NCBI GenBank assembly: GCA_000934385.1
Contig: KN880605.1
Location: forward strand, 1-49,468
DNA: 49,468 nucleotides
Source of the DNA: Cylindrobasidium torrendii FP15055 ss-10
Taxonomy: Eukaryota; Basidiomycota; Agaricomycetes; Agaricales; Physalacriaceae
Direction: 5' to 3'
Shown: in pieces, positions 10,876 through 23,300 of the stretch
How the letters are laid out: each line of letters begins with the position of its first letter
Position numbering within the stretch: position 1 is the first letter of the stretch
Notes under the pieces: generated by a model
Databases searched by the model: none
Seen by the model: only the letters and a program-made list of their open reading frames with translations
What the model was told of the DNA's origin: nothing
Program-made: the position numbers and the translations under genes

Positions 10876-13498
10876 ATGAGAGGCGGTCGCGAAAAATCCG
10901 GCACACGCGACCCAGACGACCAGCACAGTGTCAAACACACGAAACACGGCATCTGGGACCGGTATCAAGACAAGCCTAACGTTCACACAAAATTCTCGTT
11001 CTTGATGCTTCTGCAACCTTACTATGAGCTTTGTGAAAACGCGCCTTACTTCCTGCGCATGCTGAAGGATATTGGCACCAACGCCTCTGTGGTTCGGTGT
11101 TTGATTGGTATGGCGGTGACAAGTCTCATTAGATCTCTTCTTCCTGCGCTATCGTTGTGGTAAGACCTCGTGTTCGTCAGCCTGAAATATGTCAGCTAAA
11201 CATTTGCTCCCAGGTTCACCGGTCAGCTTCTCACTATTGTAAGATGGGTTTCCTTTCCAAGTGGTCTCATTATCAGTGTTGCTAATGCAGTGTTACATAG
11301 GCTCAACTGGCTGTGGACGAGCGTCGCGTCGACCGAGACCATCTGTTCAAGATTGCTGCGGGAAGACTTGCGTGCTCTTTAGCCTTGCAAGTCTTTAACC
11401 TATTGGAGGCGCAAATTCGCCCGATATTGGGCAATTGCATTCGAAGGCACTACTCTGTCTACATGTTCCGGGAAACCGCACGGCTGGACGTTCCCACCTT
11501 CAACGACAGTGTTGTGCAGGACAGGTTACAAAAAGCCGCTTCTGGCGGGAGAAGGTCGTCAGTGGCTTGGGATGCCATCTACTCGATTTTTGGGGGGTTC
11601 GTGTCGATCACGTCGTTAGTAACTCGGACGTTCGTTCTTGTCCGAGTTGTTCGTGGGCAACCCGACGGGCCTCTGCTTGCTCTCGTTGCATGCATACCAC
11701 ACTTCATTCAAGTCTGGCCTATCCGCGATAGTCTTTTTCCTGGCGGTGCGGCATGGATTATGACAACATTTAACTCAGATTATATCAAGATGGAGGGCAT
11801 CAAACAGGTCGTACAATCTAGTTTGTACAGGAAGGAGGTCGTTGCCGGGGGAATGTGGCAACATTTACTCGCTGGTACGTCTGGAGTGTAAAGGCATTCG
11901 TACATCTTCACGCTAACATGCACGCGCCAGAATATACGAACCGACTCATGAAGCTAGGAGATCATGCGCTAGACACGCCATCGGATATCCTCGACCGTAG
12001 TGCTGCCTTTGTCCAACGACTGTCTGGTTTCTTGATCGAGCCTTTGCATGAACTTCCACAGGTGAGTGAACCGCCCTCTTTGACATGATGGGCACGGACT
12101 AATGGGCGTGCATAGATCATCTTTACGCTTCGCACAGCAGAACGTCCAGCTACTATTCCTACCTCCATTGCATCACTCAATCTGATTTCAAGCACGGCAG
12201 CCCAATTCACGAGCGATTTCCGCGGGTTGACGTACACAGTACGGAGCGTCTCGAAAGATTTGAGCAACATCAGACAATTATACGAAGTGGAGAATATTCG
12301 CAACCAGGTCGAAGATGGTGCACTGCCGTACCCAGAAGATCAAGCAAAGATTCGCTACGGCATCTCGGTAGAATTCAAGTGTGTAGCGTCGCTTCATTCT
12401 CTGAATATGGCTGACCATCCCCAGAAATGTATCGTTCCGGTACCCCGACGCTGCAGATTTTGCTCTCAAAGGCGTTTCCTTCAGTATAGGGCAAGGCCAA
12501 CTATGCGTGAGTTTATTTCCCAGGCCAATATGGCGGCTACTGAACAGACTGAGCAGGTTATCGTGGGTAGGAACGGTTCAGGGAAGAGCACAATCCTTAA
12601 GCTCATCGCACGGATATACGATCCTTTGGAGGGTACCATTCTCATTGACGGGAAAGATATCAAGACATTGAAACTTGATGACCTTCGCCGCGCAACGGCT
12701 GTTCTGTTCCAAGACTACACCCATTTCCCACTTTCCGTAAGGTTTCCAATCTTTGGTTTTTCTCTCTTTCTGAGCCAGATCTAGATCGGCGACAACATCG
12801 GTTTGGGAGACCCTGAGCACTGGAACGACATGGCACGTATCGAGGAAGCCGCACGGTTAGGTGGCGCGGACGAGGTTGTTGCGCGCCTACCTGATGGCTT
12901 CGACACCTACCTAGACAGTTCGGCGCACGACACATACTGTTACATGCCAGCGGAGACCTTGTCACGGTTAAGAAAAGCTGGGGGATTGAAGAGCACGGAG
13001 TCTTCGAATTTGTCTGGTGGCCAAATTCAACGGATTGCTTTGTGAGTAGAGGGCCGGACCATGCTTTGAGCTGTCTTATTGAATGTCATTCCAAGGTCGC
13101 GAACGTTCATGCGTTCATTGTCCCCGGAAAAGCCAGTTGGCCTGTTACTGTTCGACGAACCTTCGGCTAGTCTTGATCCTGTCGCAGAGCATGGTATGTT
13201 CGTCCATCAAGCTCGACATCCTTGATATTGACTTCTCTTTACAGACCTCTTTGAACGTCTGAGGCATCTTCGCGGAGACAAAACCATGATATTCTCGTCG
13301 CACCGATTCGGAAATTTGACCAGACATGCCGACCTCATTCTGTATGTGTCCTCGACCACCTCTTTGGTCTTACTAACTATGTTGTCCAGGTATATGGATA
13401 ATTCCGTCGTTGTGGAAGAGGGCACACATGCAGAGTTGGTTGCAAGCGGTGGAGAGTACGCGAAGATTTGGAATATTCAAGCACAAGCTTTCATCTGA
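10876..13498 (+). CDS. ABC half-transporter (ABCB/MsbA-like)
   Basis: Eleven exons: 10876-11159, 11214-11238, 11301-11874, 11931-12061, 12116-12378, 12425-12506, 12557-12736, 12785-13041, 13096-13193, 13245-13341 and 13390-13498 (2100 nt, 699 aa). The N-terminal half has hydrophobic stretches (for example SLIRSLLPALSLWFTGQLLT and IYSIFGGFVSITSLVTRTF) forming an ABC exporter membrane domain. The C-terminal nucleotide-binding domain is complete: Walker A VGRNGSGKST, Q-loop LFQD, signature NLSGGQIQR, Walker B LLLFDEPSASLD and H-loop SSHR. ATPase residues are intact, so it is probably active as a dimer. There is no clear mitochondrial presequence as in Atm1/Mdl1, and the cargo is unknown. Exon 2 is only 25 nt. 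Confidence 0.87.
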
Positions 13499-13774
13499 TT
13501 CAGAAGGACATATGACACGTTAACTGTAGACGACATGATATATACGATAGATTCACGAGACCTGTATGCTCCTATGAGCATGAAAATTCACTGTCCACTG
13601 TGCTGAACAGTGTGGCGCATATCTAATCGGGATACGGCAGTTGGCCCGCAGGCACATGGCGGCATCTTCGCGGTCCACCATGACCTGGCCGGTGGCTACA
13701 GTATCGCCACCGCACTTATCTATGGAGCTTATATTGCGCTTCCTGCAGCCAATCTGTTCCCACGACCTGCCAAC

Positions 13775-16051
13775 ATGGCTGGAGACTCCAAGTCAAGCGA
13801 TGGCCTTCCACCTCCGGTATACGCGACTCCCGCCCGGCCGTCGACGCGCCAATACGCGCTTTATGCGTTCGCCTCTGCGGCCCTCGTCTGGTGGACATTC
13901 TCCACAAATGGTCCATCCCAATACTTCTCTGCGATGAAGGGATCCTACGGCCTGGCTCCAGTGCAAATGGCCAATCTGGAGAATTTGTGTCCGCAGGCCG
14001 CGCCTCTCGTTCCAGCAAGGAATGGCGATATCTGGAAAGCGATGGGTGAATTGGTCGAGGAGGATAACTTCCAGAAGAAAGCCATCGAATGGTTATCCAA
14101 GGCCGTCCAGGTTCCGTGAGTTTTGTTGGCCAACGGGACGTGTGAACCAGATTGCTTACTGAAGCAGGTCAGAGGTCTTCGACGAGATGGACGCCGTTGG
14201 TGTGGATCCGCGCTGGGAAGTCTTCGGAGACCTACACCGTTATCTCGAAAGCGCATTTCCCCTGGTGCACAAGACACTTTCCCTCAAGAAGGTCAACACA
14301 TTCGGCTTGCTGTACGAATGGACCGGTTCGGATACAACATTGAAGCCTGTGATGCTTGCCGCTCATCAAGGTGCGCTTTCTCAAGCGCATGCTACTCTTG
14401 TTGACTGGATATCTGCAGACGTTGTCCCCGTCCACCCAGATACCGTGAACGAGTGGGTACACCCTCCATTTTCGGGTTATTTCGATGGTGAACTCATCTG
14501 GGGCCGCGGATCCAACGACGACAAGAGTGGGCTTATTGGCATCCTGTGCGTTCCACCTACCTGTCCGCATCGCAGATGAACCAACATGTTCAGGATCGCA
14601 ATCGAGAGCCTCATTGAAAAGGGCTTCAAGCCCACTCGTAGCATCGTTCTTGCCTTTGGATTTGACGAAGAAGCTAGCGGTCTTCAGGTGAGCATTACTT
14701 ACTCTCGAGCATGGTTCCCCTCTGACATTCAAAGGGTGCATTTGCTCTGAGTGAAGCCATTGTTGAAATATATGGCGAAGATTCCATTGCATTCATTGTA
14801 GACGAGGGAGGTCAGTCAATCATGAACATGGTATCCTTCTGTGACTGAATATTCCTGCTAGGGGGATTCGCAACCACCTTCGACGGTGTATTTGCTACGC
14901 CTGGCATTGCAGAGAAGGGATATCTTGACCTCCGAATCGAGGTCGCTGCACCTGGTGGACACTCCAGCGTACCACCTGCTCATACTGTATGTAGAAAAAG
15001 TGTGTTACAATTATCGTCAACTAACAGCACACAGAGCATCGGCATGATTGCTGCGATGCTTGCCGCCATCGAGAATAACCCGCCTGTTTCCCACCTGGTA
15101 CGTCCATGGGAACTCTGCGGTTTCTTGTGTACTGAATCTGAGCAGTCCCGGGACGACATACCTTACAGCATGTTCCAGTGCTTCGCCGCGCACGGCAAAG
15201 TCCCCAAAAGACTGGAAGATGCACTTCGCTCAGCGGCTCTGTCGGACGACGCGCTCAAAGTTGTCGAAGAATATGTCTTTGCCGAGCAACTCTACTATAG
15301 TACCGTCACCACGACTCAGGCAATCGACCTCATTAATGGGGGCGTGAAGACGAACGCACTTCCTGAGCAAGTTAATGCGGTCGTGAACCACCGCATATCC
15401 ATCTTGAGGTATGTGTGTGAGCCATAGTCTTCACGCTCACGCTGACCACAGTGCAGCTCGGTGAATGAGACCCGGGACAGAGACTTGGCTAGCATCAAGC
15501 CAGTTGTCGAAGGGTTCAACCTGTCGCTGACTTCGTTTGGGGAACTTCTCACTGAGCCGGGCGCTCCAGCCAAGGGGAGTGTCGTTCTGAGCGACGCCTT
15601 CGACAACGCTTTGGCGCCTGCGCCTAGAACGCCTCTCACAGGGCCGGAATCTCGTCCATACCAGTTGCTGTCGGGAACTATCAAGTCCACATACAACGCA
15701 CATCGTGGACTGGACGACGCGAACGCTATCTCTGTCAGCCCGGGAATGTCTACAGGAAATACTGGTGCGCACGTCAATGTGTGAGATGAATTCTTGCTGA
15801 ACATGGATAGATACTCGTTACTATTGGAGCCTTACGCCCCATATTTTCCGATACAACCACAAGAATTCCTATGACCCTAAGAAGAGGGCCGTTAGTGGGG
15901 TACACACTACTAACGAGAGTAGGTCATCTTGGATACGTCTGTTGTGCTCGGCTGATCGCGCTATTCCCTAGATGTCGAAGCAGAGGCATTTTTCGAGATG
16001 GTCAGGTTCTTTTCTACCTTGATTCTCAACGCAGATGAATACGAGTTGTAG
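13775..16051 (+). CDS. CPS1: Carboxypeptidase S-type peptidase (M20 family), copy 1
   Basis: Eleven exons: 13775-14115, 14168-14370, 14419-14545, 14594-14687, 14735-14810, 14862-14986, 15035-15097, 15146-15408, 15457-15764, 15811-15918 and 15972-16051 (1788 nt, 595 aa). A single membrane segment near residues 26-42 (YALYAFASAALVWW) suggests a type II vacuolar membrane enzyme like yeast Cps1, which removes C-terminal residues from Gly-Xaa and related peptides. Zinc-site motifs are intact: AAHQDVVPVHP, GRGSNDDKSG, GFDEEASGLQGA and APGGHSSVPP. The C-terminus carries SGVHTTNE and FFEMVRFFSTLILNADE. The gene faces its paralog at 16380-18604 tail to tail, with 328 bp between the stops. Confidence 0.9.
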
Positions 16052-16379
16052 TACTCTGATAGGTATCACATACATGTATCTTTTTTGTGGCAGGCTTTTG
16101 CAACGGAGAGTGCATAACACGCCCCAGCAAGAATGCCTTTGTTGATTCTGTACATGTTTTTGGTCCAATTAATACACTCGTACAATTCGCGCTTATATAT
16201 GCTAACACGAGGCTAGCAAGTGTGCCTGACTTGCGGATCGTCATCGGGTTTGATATTTGCTCAACTATCGACTGAGTGATATGTTGCATGCTACGTTCAT
16301 CCTAACCTACGCCCGTCCCACGGTCTACAAAATATTATATACATTGACTATTATCAATTGCGTTGACCAACATAGTTGT
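16052..16379. other. Convergent spacer between the two CPS genes
   Basis: AT-rich spacer of 328 bp between two stop codons. It presumably holds the 3' ends and poly(A) sites of both genes. No gene or repeat is recognised. Confidence 0.4.
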
Positions 16380-18604
16380 CTACAACTCCGCCTCGTCGCT
16401 ATTCAAAACTAAAGTCGTAAAAAATCGTATTATTTCCAGGAATGCCTCGACCTCGATATCTACAAAACACGCATCAGGAAATGGACCAAGCTATAGACAA
16501 GGAGAAAGGAAACGCACGCTCATTAACCGTATGCACACCACTCTTGGTGGCCTTCTCCGCATTAAAAGCATTCTTATGCCCATACCGGAAGATATGCCGA
16601 CTGAGTTTCCAGTAATATCTCGTATCTCCATTTCCCGTCGCCATTCCGGGAACAACAACAATACTATCGTCGGTAAAGTTACGGTGAGCGTTGTACGCTG
16701 ACTTGATCGTTCCAGAGAGTATCTGGTATGGCAGCGCTTCGGGTCCGGATACTGGTGTGCGCGGTGCAGGCTCTAGGGCGTTGTTGAATGCGTCTTCTAA
16801 GGATACATGACCCTTCGAAGTCGCTCTGTGAGGGGATATAGGTTGGCCAAAGGCTGTAAATGACAAGTTGAACTCATGGGCAACAGCTTTGATGACTGCC
16901 GCATCTCGACGTCGCGTCTCTTCGACAGAACTGTGCGGGGCATGAGTGACCCAGGTCATTGAAAGATGGTAAAGGAGACCAACCTGAGGGCTGCTACTCG
17001 ATGGTTGATGACTGCTGATGCTACTTCTGGTAGTGCATTTGCTTTGACGCCTCCATTCACCAGATCGATAGCCTGTGTGGTAGCAACTGCCGCTCGGAAC
17101 ACTGGGTTTGCGAACACATAGTTTTCGACAACACCAAGCGCTTTGTCTGAGCTTGGTGCTGCTTTGAGGGCGTCTTCGAGTTCTTGGGGCACATGTCCGT
17201 GTTCGCCAAAGCACTGAAATACACCGTAATGCACATCCTGTCGAGAGAGTGATATACTTGGGGGATCGCGTTCCAATTCAACAAGCATTTTGGACAACAT
17301 CCCAATGCTCTAGGAGGCTGTCAGCCAGTCTATGCATACAGGAACTCAGCTGGCTCACAGTGTGCACAGGCGGGACACTTGAATGCCCACCAGGGGCGGA
17401 AACTTCAAGCTTGATGTCGACATAGCCCTTCTCAGCTATACCAACAAACGCGAAGACGCCATCGTATGTTTCGCTAAAGTGACCTGCACGCCCGTGAATA
17501 TTAATATACAGTGGAGGCACGAAATACCAACCTCCTTCGTCGATAATAAACGCAAATGCGTCTTCGCCATAGATGTCTTCCATCTTCTTGCCCAGAGAAG
17601 AAGCACCCTACATCGTGTAAGGACGCTCCTGGGCGCAAATGGGGTGGAAATTACCTGCAGCCCCATAGACTCTTCATCGAAGCCAAAGGCGAGGACAAGG
17701 GACCGAGTAGGCGTGAATCCGTTCGCAATGAGGTGTTCGAACGCAATCCTTCGTCACAATGAGCGTCAGGTTAAGACACCCGCAGTCCAGGCGTACATGA
17801 GGCCAATCACGCCACTCTTGTCGTCGCTGCTTCCACGACCCCAAATCGAGCGCCCGTCAAAGTGGCCAGAAAACGGGGGATGAGTCCAGTCGCTTACTGT
17901 GGAAGGGTGGACGGGGACGACATCTGAGGAGTTGTCAAAGGCGGCAGAAGGGAATTGGTAGAGGTTACCTTGGTGCCCGGCGAGCAAAATGGGCTTCAGA
18001 GAGGCGTCTGAACCTCGCCATTCGTAGAGCAGGCCATAAGTGTTCACTTTCTGTAGGGTGAACTTCTCATGTCTGGTAGGGGCGTCAAATGGCCGCAGGG
18101 AGTGCTAACTGAGCGCATACACAAGCGGAAAACTTGTTCTCAGGTATTCGTGAAAGTCGCCGAAGATATTCCAACGCGCATCTTTGTCAACTGGTCCCAT
18201 GGCGTCGAATACCTCTGAACTGAATCTGAATGAGGGCAAGAGTCGCTGGATTATCAGATGACGCACGGGATTCTCACAGCACCAGCCAGTTTGTCCACCG
18301 CCTCTTGTTTAAACGCGTCTGTATCAATCGTGTTCCCAATAGTCGTCCAGACCGATGCATAGTTCTGAGGATACAGAGGGTTGACTTGAGGACATGTCTC
18401 CGGGGAAGAGTGTGTTTCGGCATGTAGCAACAATGGTTGGACCAGTCTGAAAAACACCAGGACGGAGAGAAGCACGCCAGGGATGAGGATGAGCAGCGCA
18501 TGTAGACGCGGTGAGAAAGTGGCAGGCGGCGACGGCGGCGGCGGCGGCGGCGGGTGTTCCTCAATACGCGGGAGAAGGGGTTGTTTTTCACGGAGCCTGC
18601 CCAT
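16380..18604 (-). CDS. CPS1: Carboxypeptidase S-type peptidase (M20 family), copy 2
   Basis: Ten exons: 18604-18267, 18219-18121, 18072-17969, 17923-17797, 17748-17655, 17607-17532, 17483-17359, 17309-16984, 16930-16518 and 16459-16380 (1782 nt, 593 aa). A poly-Pro stretch precedes a membrane segment (about residues 32-55, LHALLILIPGVLLSVLVFF), giving a type II membrane protein. Catalytic motifs match copy 1: AGHQDVVPVHP, GRGSSDDKSG, GFDEESMGLQGA, APGGHSSVPP. Compared with copy 1 it lacks two introns and has one extra. The third intron (17968-17924) is 45 nt and stop-free, so retention would keep the frame. It is transcribed divergently from the reductase at 18890. Confidence 0.9.
18525..18554. 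repeat. GGC trinucleotide microsatellite within CPS copy 2
   Basis: About ten near-perfect GGC/GCC units encode the poly-Pro run just before the membrane segment of the carboxypeptidase. Such tracts commonly vary in length between strains. Confidence 0.7.
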
Positions 18605-18826
18605 GTTCACTGTTGTAAAGCAAGAGGTATATCCATATATTGCACCATGCTCGTAGCAGATAGCGAAGCAACGATCAAATTCGGACCACTGATCGCCACT
18701 TTGATTCCGGCCGGCGGCAAACGCGCGCTTCCCCACTCAAATTCCGACGACGAGGTTCTCACTTATGTAATTCCAGCTGTATCAGAAAGCGTTCGTAGTC
18801 TATGACAAAGACAGTTCAGCTGCAAG

Positions 18827-18832
18827 TATAAA
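18827..18832 (+). promoter_or_regulatory. TATA box of the reductase gene
   Basis: TATAAA lies 58 bp upstream of the ATG at 18890, a usual distance. It is within the 285-bp divergent interval shared with CPS copy 2. Confidence 0.45.
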
Positions 18833-18889
18833 TGTAGGATTCTGCTCCTTCCCTTCCTCTCATCACTCTCTGTTTTCACTATCATCACC

Positions 18890-20136
18890 ATGGCTCCTCA
18901 GACACACAAAGCCGTCGCAACCACTGCTCTCGGCGTCTTTGATGAGATAGATGTCGAAACTGACATTCCCAAAGCCGGGGAGGTCTTGCTAAAGGTGGAA
19001 TACGCCTCCATGATTGCTTTCGACACATACCAAACCGACTTGGGCTACGTTGTCGAACAGTACCCCAACATCCTGGGGTTCAATGCCTCAGGAATTGTCG
19101 CGGCTGTCGGGCCCAACGTCGACAGCCTCAAAGTTGGCGATAGGGTATGTCCCATCTACTACTTTTTCATCCAACTAATCGAACGACTGGTGATAGATCA
19201 CGGCATTCACCTACCTAAGCAACAAGCAGAGAGGCATGCAGCGATACTGCGTTCAACCCATCTCGGTTTGCGCCAAGGTCAGTGGTCATAGTGCATTATT
19301 TTAATCTCTTGCTTATGGTTTCCGCAAAGATTCCAGACTCGCTCTCCCTCGCCGCCGCTGCAACCATTCCCGACAACTTTGTCACCGCTTACCGTGCCAT
19401 ATTCTTCGACGTCGGTCTTCCCATCCCCAAATCCTACACCGGAGACGACACGCCCGCTCTTGTAGACTCTCCCATTCTCATTTGGGGCGGGGGAGCGACC
19501 TCTGCCCAGTATCAGATTCAGGTCTTGAGGGCCGCAGGGTACCGTCGAATCTTCACTACAGCCTCGGCGTCACACCATGAGTATCTCAAGAGCTTGGGAG
19601 CGTCCGACGTGTTCGACTACCGTAGCCCAACTTTGGCGACCGAGATCATTGAGGCAGCTGGCGGCAAGCGTATTGAACGCGTTGTAGACTGTATCAGCGC
19701 CGAGAAGACCATCACTGCCATTGCGGAATTCATTGATCCCAATGGCATACTCGCTATCCTTCTGCCATACAAGCGAGGCGACAATGTGAGGGCTGCCGGA
19801 GACACATCAGCGATGAGCTGGGAGCTCTGGCCTGAGGCTCCCATTCCGGCTACTGTCGCCGTGAAGGGCGTGAGAGCGTTCAAATATCAGGATGTGCGTC
19901 TTCCTTTTGACCCCGGGACATACTACAACTGAATCATTGTCCGAAAGTTCGAATACTTGAAAGAGAATCTACTCCCCAAGATTCTGCCTGAAATGCTGGA
20001 GAAGAATGTGATCCAGCCCAACCGTGTCAAACTGCTTGACCAGGGTACGTTCCAGGAGAGGGTGGCAGTGGGCTTGGAGCTTTTGAGGAAGAACGGGGTC
20101 CACGGAGAGAAAATAATCGTTAAAGTCGAGCATTAG
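18890..20136 (+). CDS. Medium-chain dehydrogenase/reductase, GroES-like (zinc-free quinone/enoyl reductase type)
   Basis: Four exons: 18890-19144, 19197-19277, 19330-19893 and 19948-20136 (1089 nt, 362 aa). The N-terminal GroES-like part includes AGEVLLKVEYASM and NILGFNASGIVAAVGPNV. The cofactor domain has a Rossmann-type turn, ILIWGGGATSAQYQIQVL. The Cys/His zinc ligands of alcohol dehydrogenases are not at the expected places (MIAFDTYQTD where CGTD-like sequence would sit), so an NAD(P)H-dependent quinone or enoyl reductase like the ToxD group is more likely than a zinc alcohol dehydrogenase. No biosynthetic cluster is evident around it. The substrate is unknown. Confidence 0.85.
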
Positions 20137-20317
20137 TTGTAAACGGTAGTAAATCCAAGTACGTTTCGGAAGCGCGACTTCGATCGGCCTGCCACATGTG
20201 ACCGCGGGCCGTTTCATTGAACTCTTCCCCGCAACGGCCTTCTTAATTCCCACCGTCGTGTTGGTCCCATCGATAGCCTGTCGATGAGCCCAAGACGCGC
20301 CCAAGACGCGCCAGACG

Positions 20318-23300
20318 ATGTCCCAGCCAGTTTCATGCAAATATTACGTCCGCGGAGCCTGCAGCAAAGGCTCGCGCTGCACATTTTCACACGACGCCAA
20401 CGCAGCGCCGCCGACGCCCGTTGTCTGCCAGTTCTTCCTGCAAGGAAATTGCACATACGGCACTAAGTGTACCAATATCCATCCCCTGGGCCCATCACAT
20501 CGCGTAAATTCGACCTCAGGTGCGTCCTACTGTTCTGCATTGAGATTTACCTCTGATGGTGAACACAGGCCGCAGCGGGCGTGGCGGGAGTCCCCATGGG
20601 TCAAAATCCCGTACAAGCTCAAAGAATGGGACCCCACCAACCTCTGTGCCGGCATCGAGCTCTCATGTTCCCGTCTCTCCTGCAGCCCGCGAGCTCAACA
20701 CTGCCCAGCCAACACAAGTATGCCCGGACTTCGCCATGAGCCAAGGATGTCACATGCACGGCTGCGCGCTTTCACATCACCTAAGCAGCGACTCGTACAA
20801 GACTATCGCCAGCCACGTCGAAACTAAGAGGCGTTCGACACCAACCCAGTCCTTGTGCTACTTGTACTTTGCTTTTGGTAAATGTCCCCACCTCGACGCT
20901 AGTAGATGTTCCCTCCGCCACCAGCTCAGTGTCGATGAGTTTTACTTCCTTCTGCAAGCTCCGGTTTCCACGATGGCTCTTCCCACTATTCCTCCCAGCC
21001 ATGACTACGCGTCGCAGGTCCTAAATCCTGCCTTTGACCCGCCTCGACGGCCTCCTCTTCCTCCAACCCCGCCGTCCTCTTCATCCTATCCGTCCCGTTC
21101 TGGAGGGGACACCCGTGTATGCAGATACTTCTTGGAAGGCAATTGTCGCCGTGGTGATTCTTGCACCTATAGACACTCACAAGCCGAGGAACAACAACCG
21201 ACGACGACTTGGGGGCAGCCCGACCAAGGTTGGGCGACAGAATCCGCTCCTCCTGCAGATGCACCTTTGGGCACTGATTCATATATCCAAGGCGATGCGA
21301 GCAATTGGACTCAGACGACTGTAGACTGGTGGGGTGAAGACCCGAATGCTGGCGAGGAAGAGGCTCCAGCACCGTCGAAGCCGACGCCTGCCCCTTCGCA
21401 ATCCGACAACCGCGAAGATCCGTCAAAGGAGCCGGAAGATGAGGAAGAGGAAGAGGATCCTTGGGGTACCTCGCCTCAGGAAGATGAAGACCATGGACCA
21501 GTCCATACCGAGGGACAGCATATGCCGGAAGATGCTGAAGAAAGCCTTGAAGCTGAAAACCCGGCTGAAGACACTTGGGGTGCTGCTGAATCAGACGCGG
21601 CCACGCAGTGGATGCAAGCAGGCTATGACGAGTCATGGCCGCCTCAAAACGAAGAGCCTCCGACTGCTGAACAACTGCCGCCGAAGGAGGATTGGGGCAG
21701 AGGACCTATTTGCAGGTTCTTTGCCGCTGGTCATTGTCGCGCCGGTGATTTATGCGACCGACGACATGATCCAGAAGAGTCGACTGTCGTGGATACGGTA
21801 AGCCCAAACGATGGTCATCTCCATTCCTTGTGGCTTGACATCTGACTGTCTACAGAACCATGGCATTGAACCAGCGCCAGAAGATAGCCCCATGCCAGAG
21901 ACAACTGAGGAGGTCAGCGAGGAGACCGGTGTGTTGGTGCGTTATGAAGTCGCCGATGTATGACCACACAGTAACAACGGCTCGCTTAGTCCCTCGAAGG
22001 CCGAAAATTTGCCTCCGTCTTCAACTGCACTGTTCTATACGGACCAGGGGCCGTCCCAGAGCGACTGGCCACTTCCTTTGACCCTCGCAGAGTTATACTC
22101 GAGAACATACCAGCCAGCACGACCGACGAGGCGCTCAACGAACTGATATCCCCTTATGCACAAGATGGTCCCGAGGACGTATCGCATCGCTTTTCGGATG
22201 ACGACCCTTCCTCGATGATTGCCAGTATCCTGATGCCCGCCTCGCAAGATGCGTTACATGCAGCGGTTGCACTCAACGGAAACAACTTTCGCTCTCGCCG
22301 GCTCACCGCCAGGGTAGACAACACACCTGATCTTCCTCTCTGTGCCGACGCGCCTGGAAGTCGAACGATCAAAATTACGTGGCCCTCACCCAAGCGTTGT
22401 CTGTGGCTTGTCTACGACAGCATTACTGAAGCCAAAGCCATGGTTGCGGAATTCGACAAGCCAACGAGCTCTCTCCTGTTGCCGATGTTTAAGCGAAAAC
22501 TCAAGGCCGAATTCAAACGCCCGAAGTCTAACCAGACTCATTCCTTTATGGTTCAAGTGAACGATGTTTGGCTGAATGTAGACCCAGAGGAAGTGAAGAC
22601 GGCACTTAAATGCACTCTTGTCGAACCAAACGAGCCGACCTATACGGAGTCGCCCTTGCAGAAATTTTACGACAGGCTTACATCGATCGGTGCAGTCTCT
22701 ATGGACGTAGTGCCATACGATGGCACGAAAGCGCGCGCGACAGCTTTTGCGACGTTCCAGCAGGCCTCGCGTGTCCAACAGGCGGTGGAGGCGCTCGACA
22801 AGCAGACCCCAGATTATATAGCCAAAGGGTTGGTCAGAGCGGAACCATGCTTCTACACCTCATACGAGGTATTTGGCGGTTTATTCGAGATGGTGCGGGC
22901 GGACATGGAGGCTCTCCAGGCTGGGTTACCTGCATGCACTGTTTCGATCAGCCAGGGCGCCGAGCCGGGGGACATGGTGGTGCGCATGGGTGCCTCAGAC
23001 GCCCAGCAGTTCACACGAATGAAGCTGCGTCTGGATAGCCTGCTCTGCGGCGAGTTGGTCACGGACAATGGACGTTTGGTTTGGGATGAGTATTTCCAGC
23101 TCGAAAGCTGTGAGCCACGACTGAAGTCGCTCATGGTGACTTCGAATGCATATGTCGAAAGAGATTTCCTTCATGAGGGTGTGCGCGTTCATGGAACAAG
23201 GGCAAAGCGGGAAACGGCAAAGGATGGTGTGATTAGGCTAGTAAAGCGCGCAGCCACGGCTCAGGCTATGATTTCTCTACCACGAAGGTTGCTGCGTTCT

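Noticed and set aside
10384..11016. 210-codon minus-strand frame overlapping the start of the ABC transporter
   Set aside because: It overlaps confirmed coding sequence on the other strand and has no domain.
20986..21636. 216-codon minus-strand frame in the CCCH gene
   Set aside because: It is the shadow of the acidic linker exon, with no recognisable motif.
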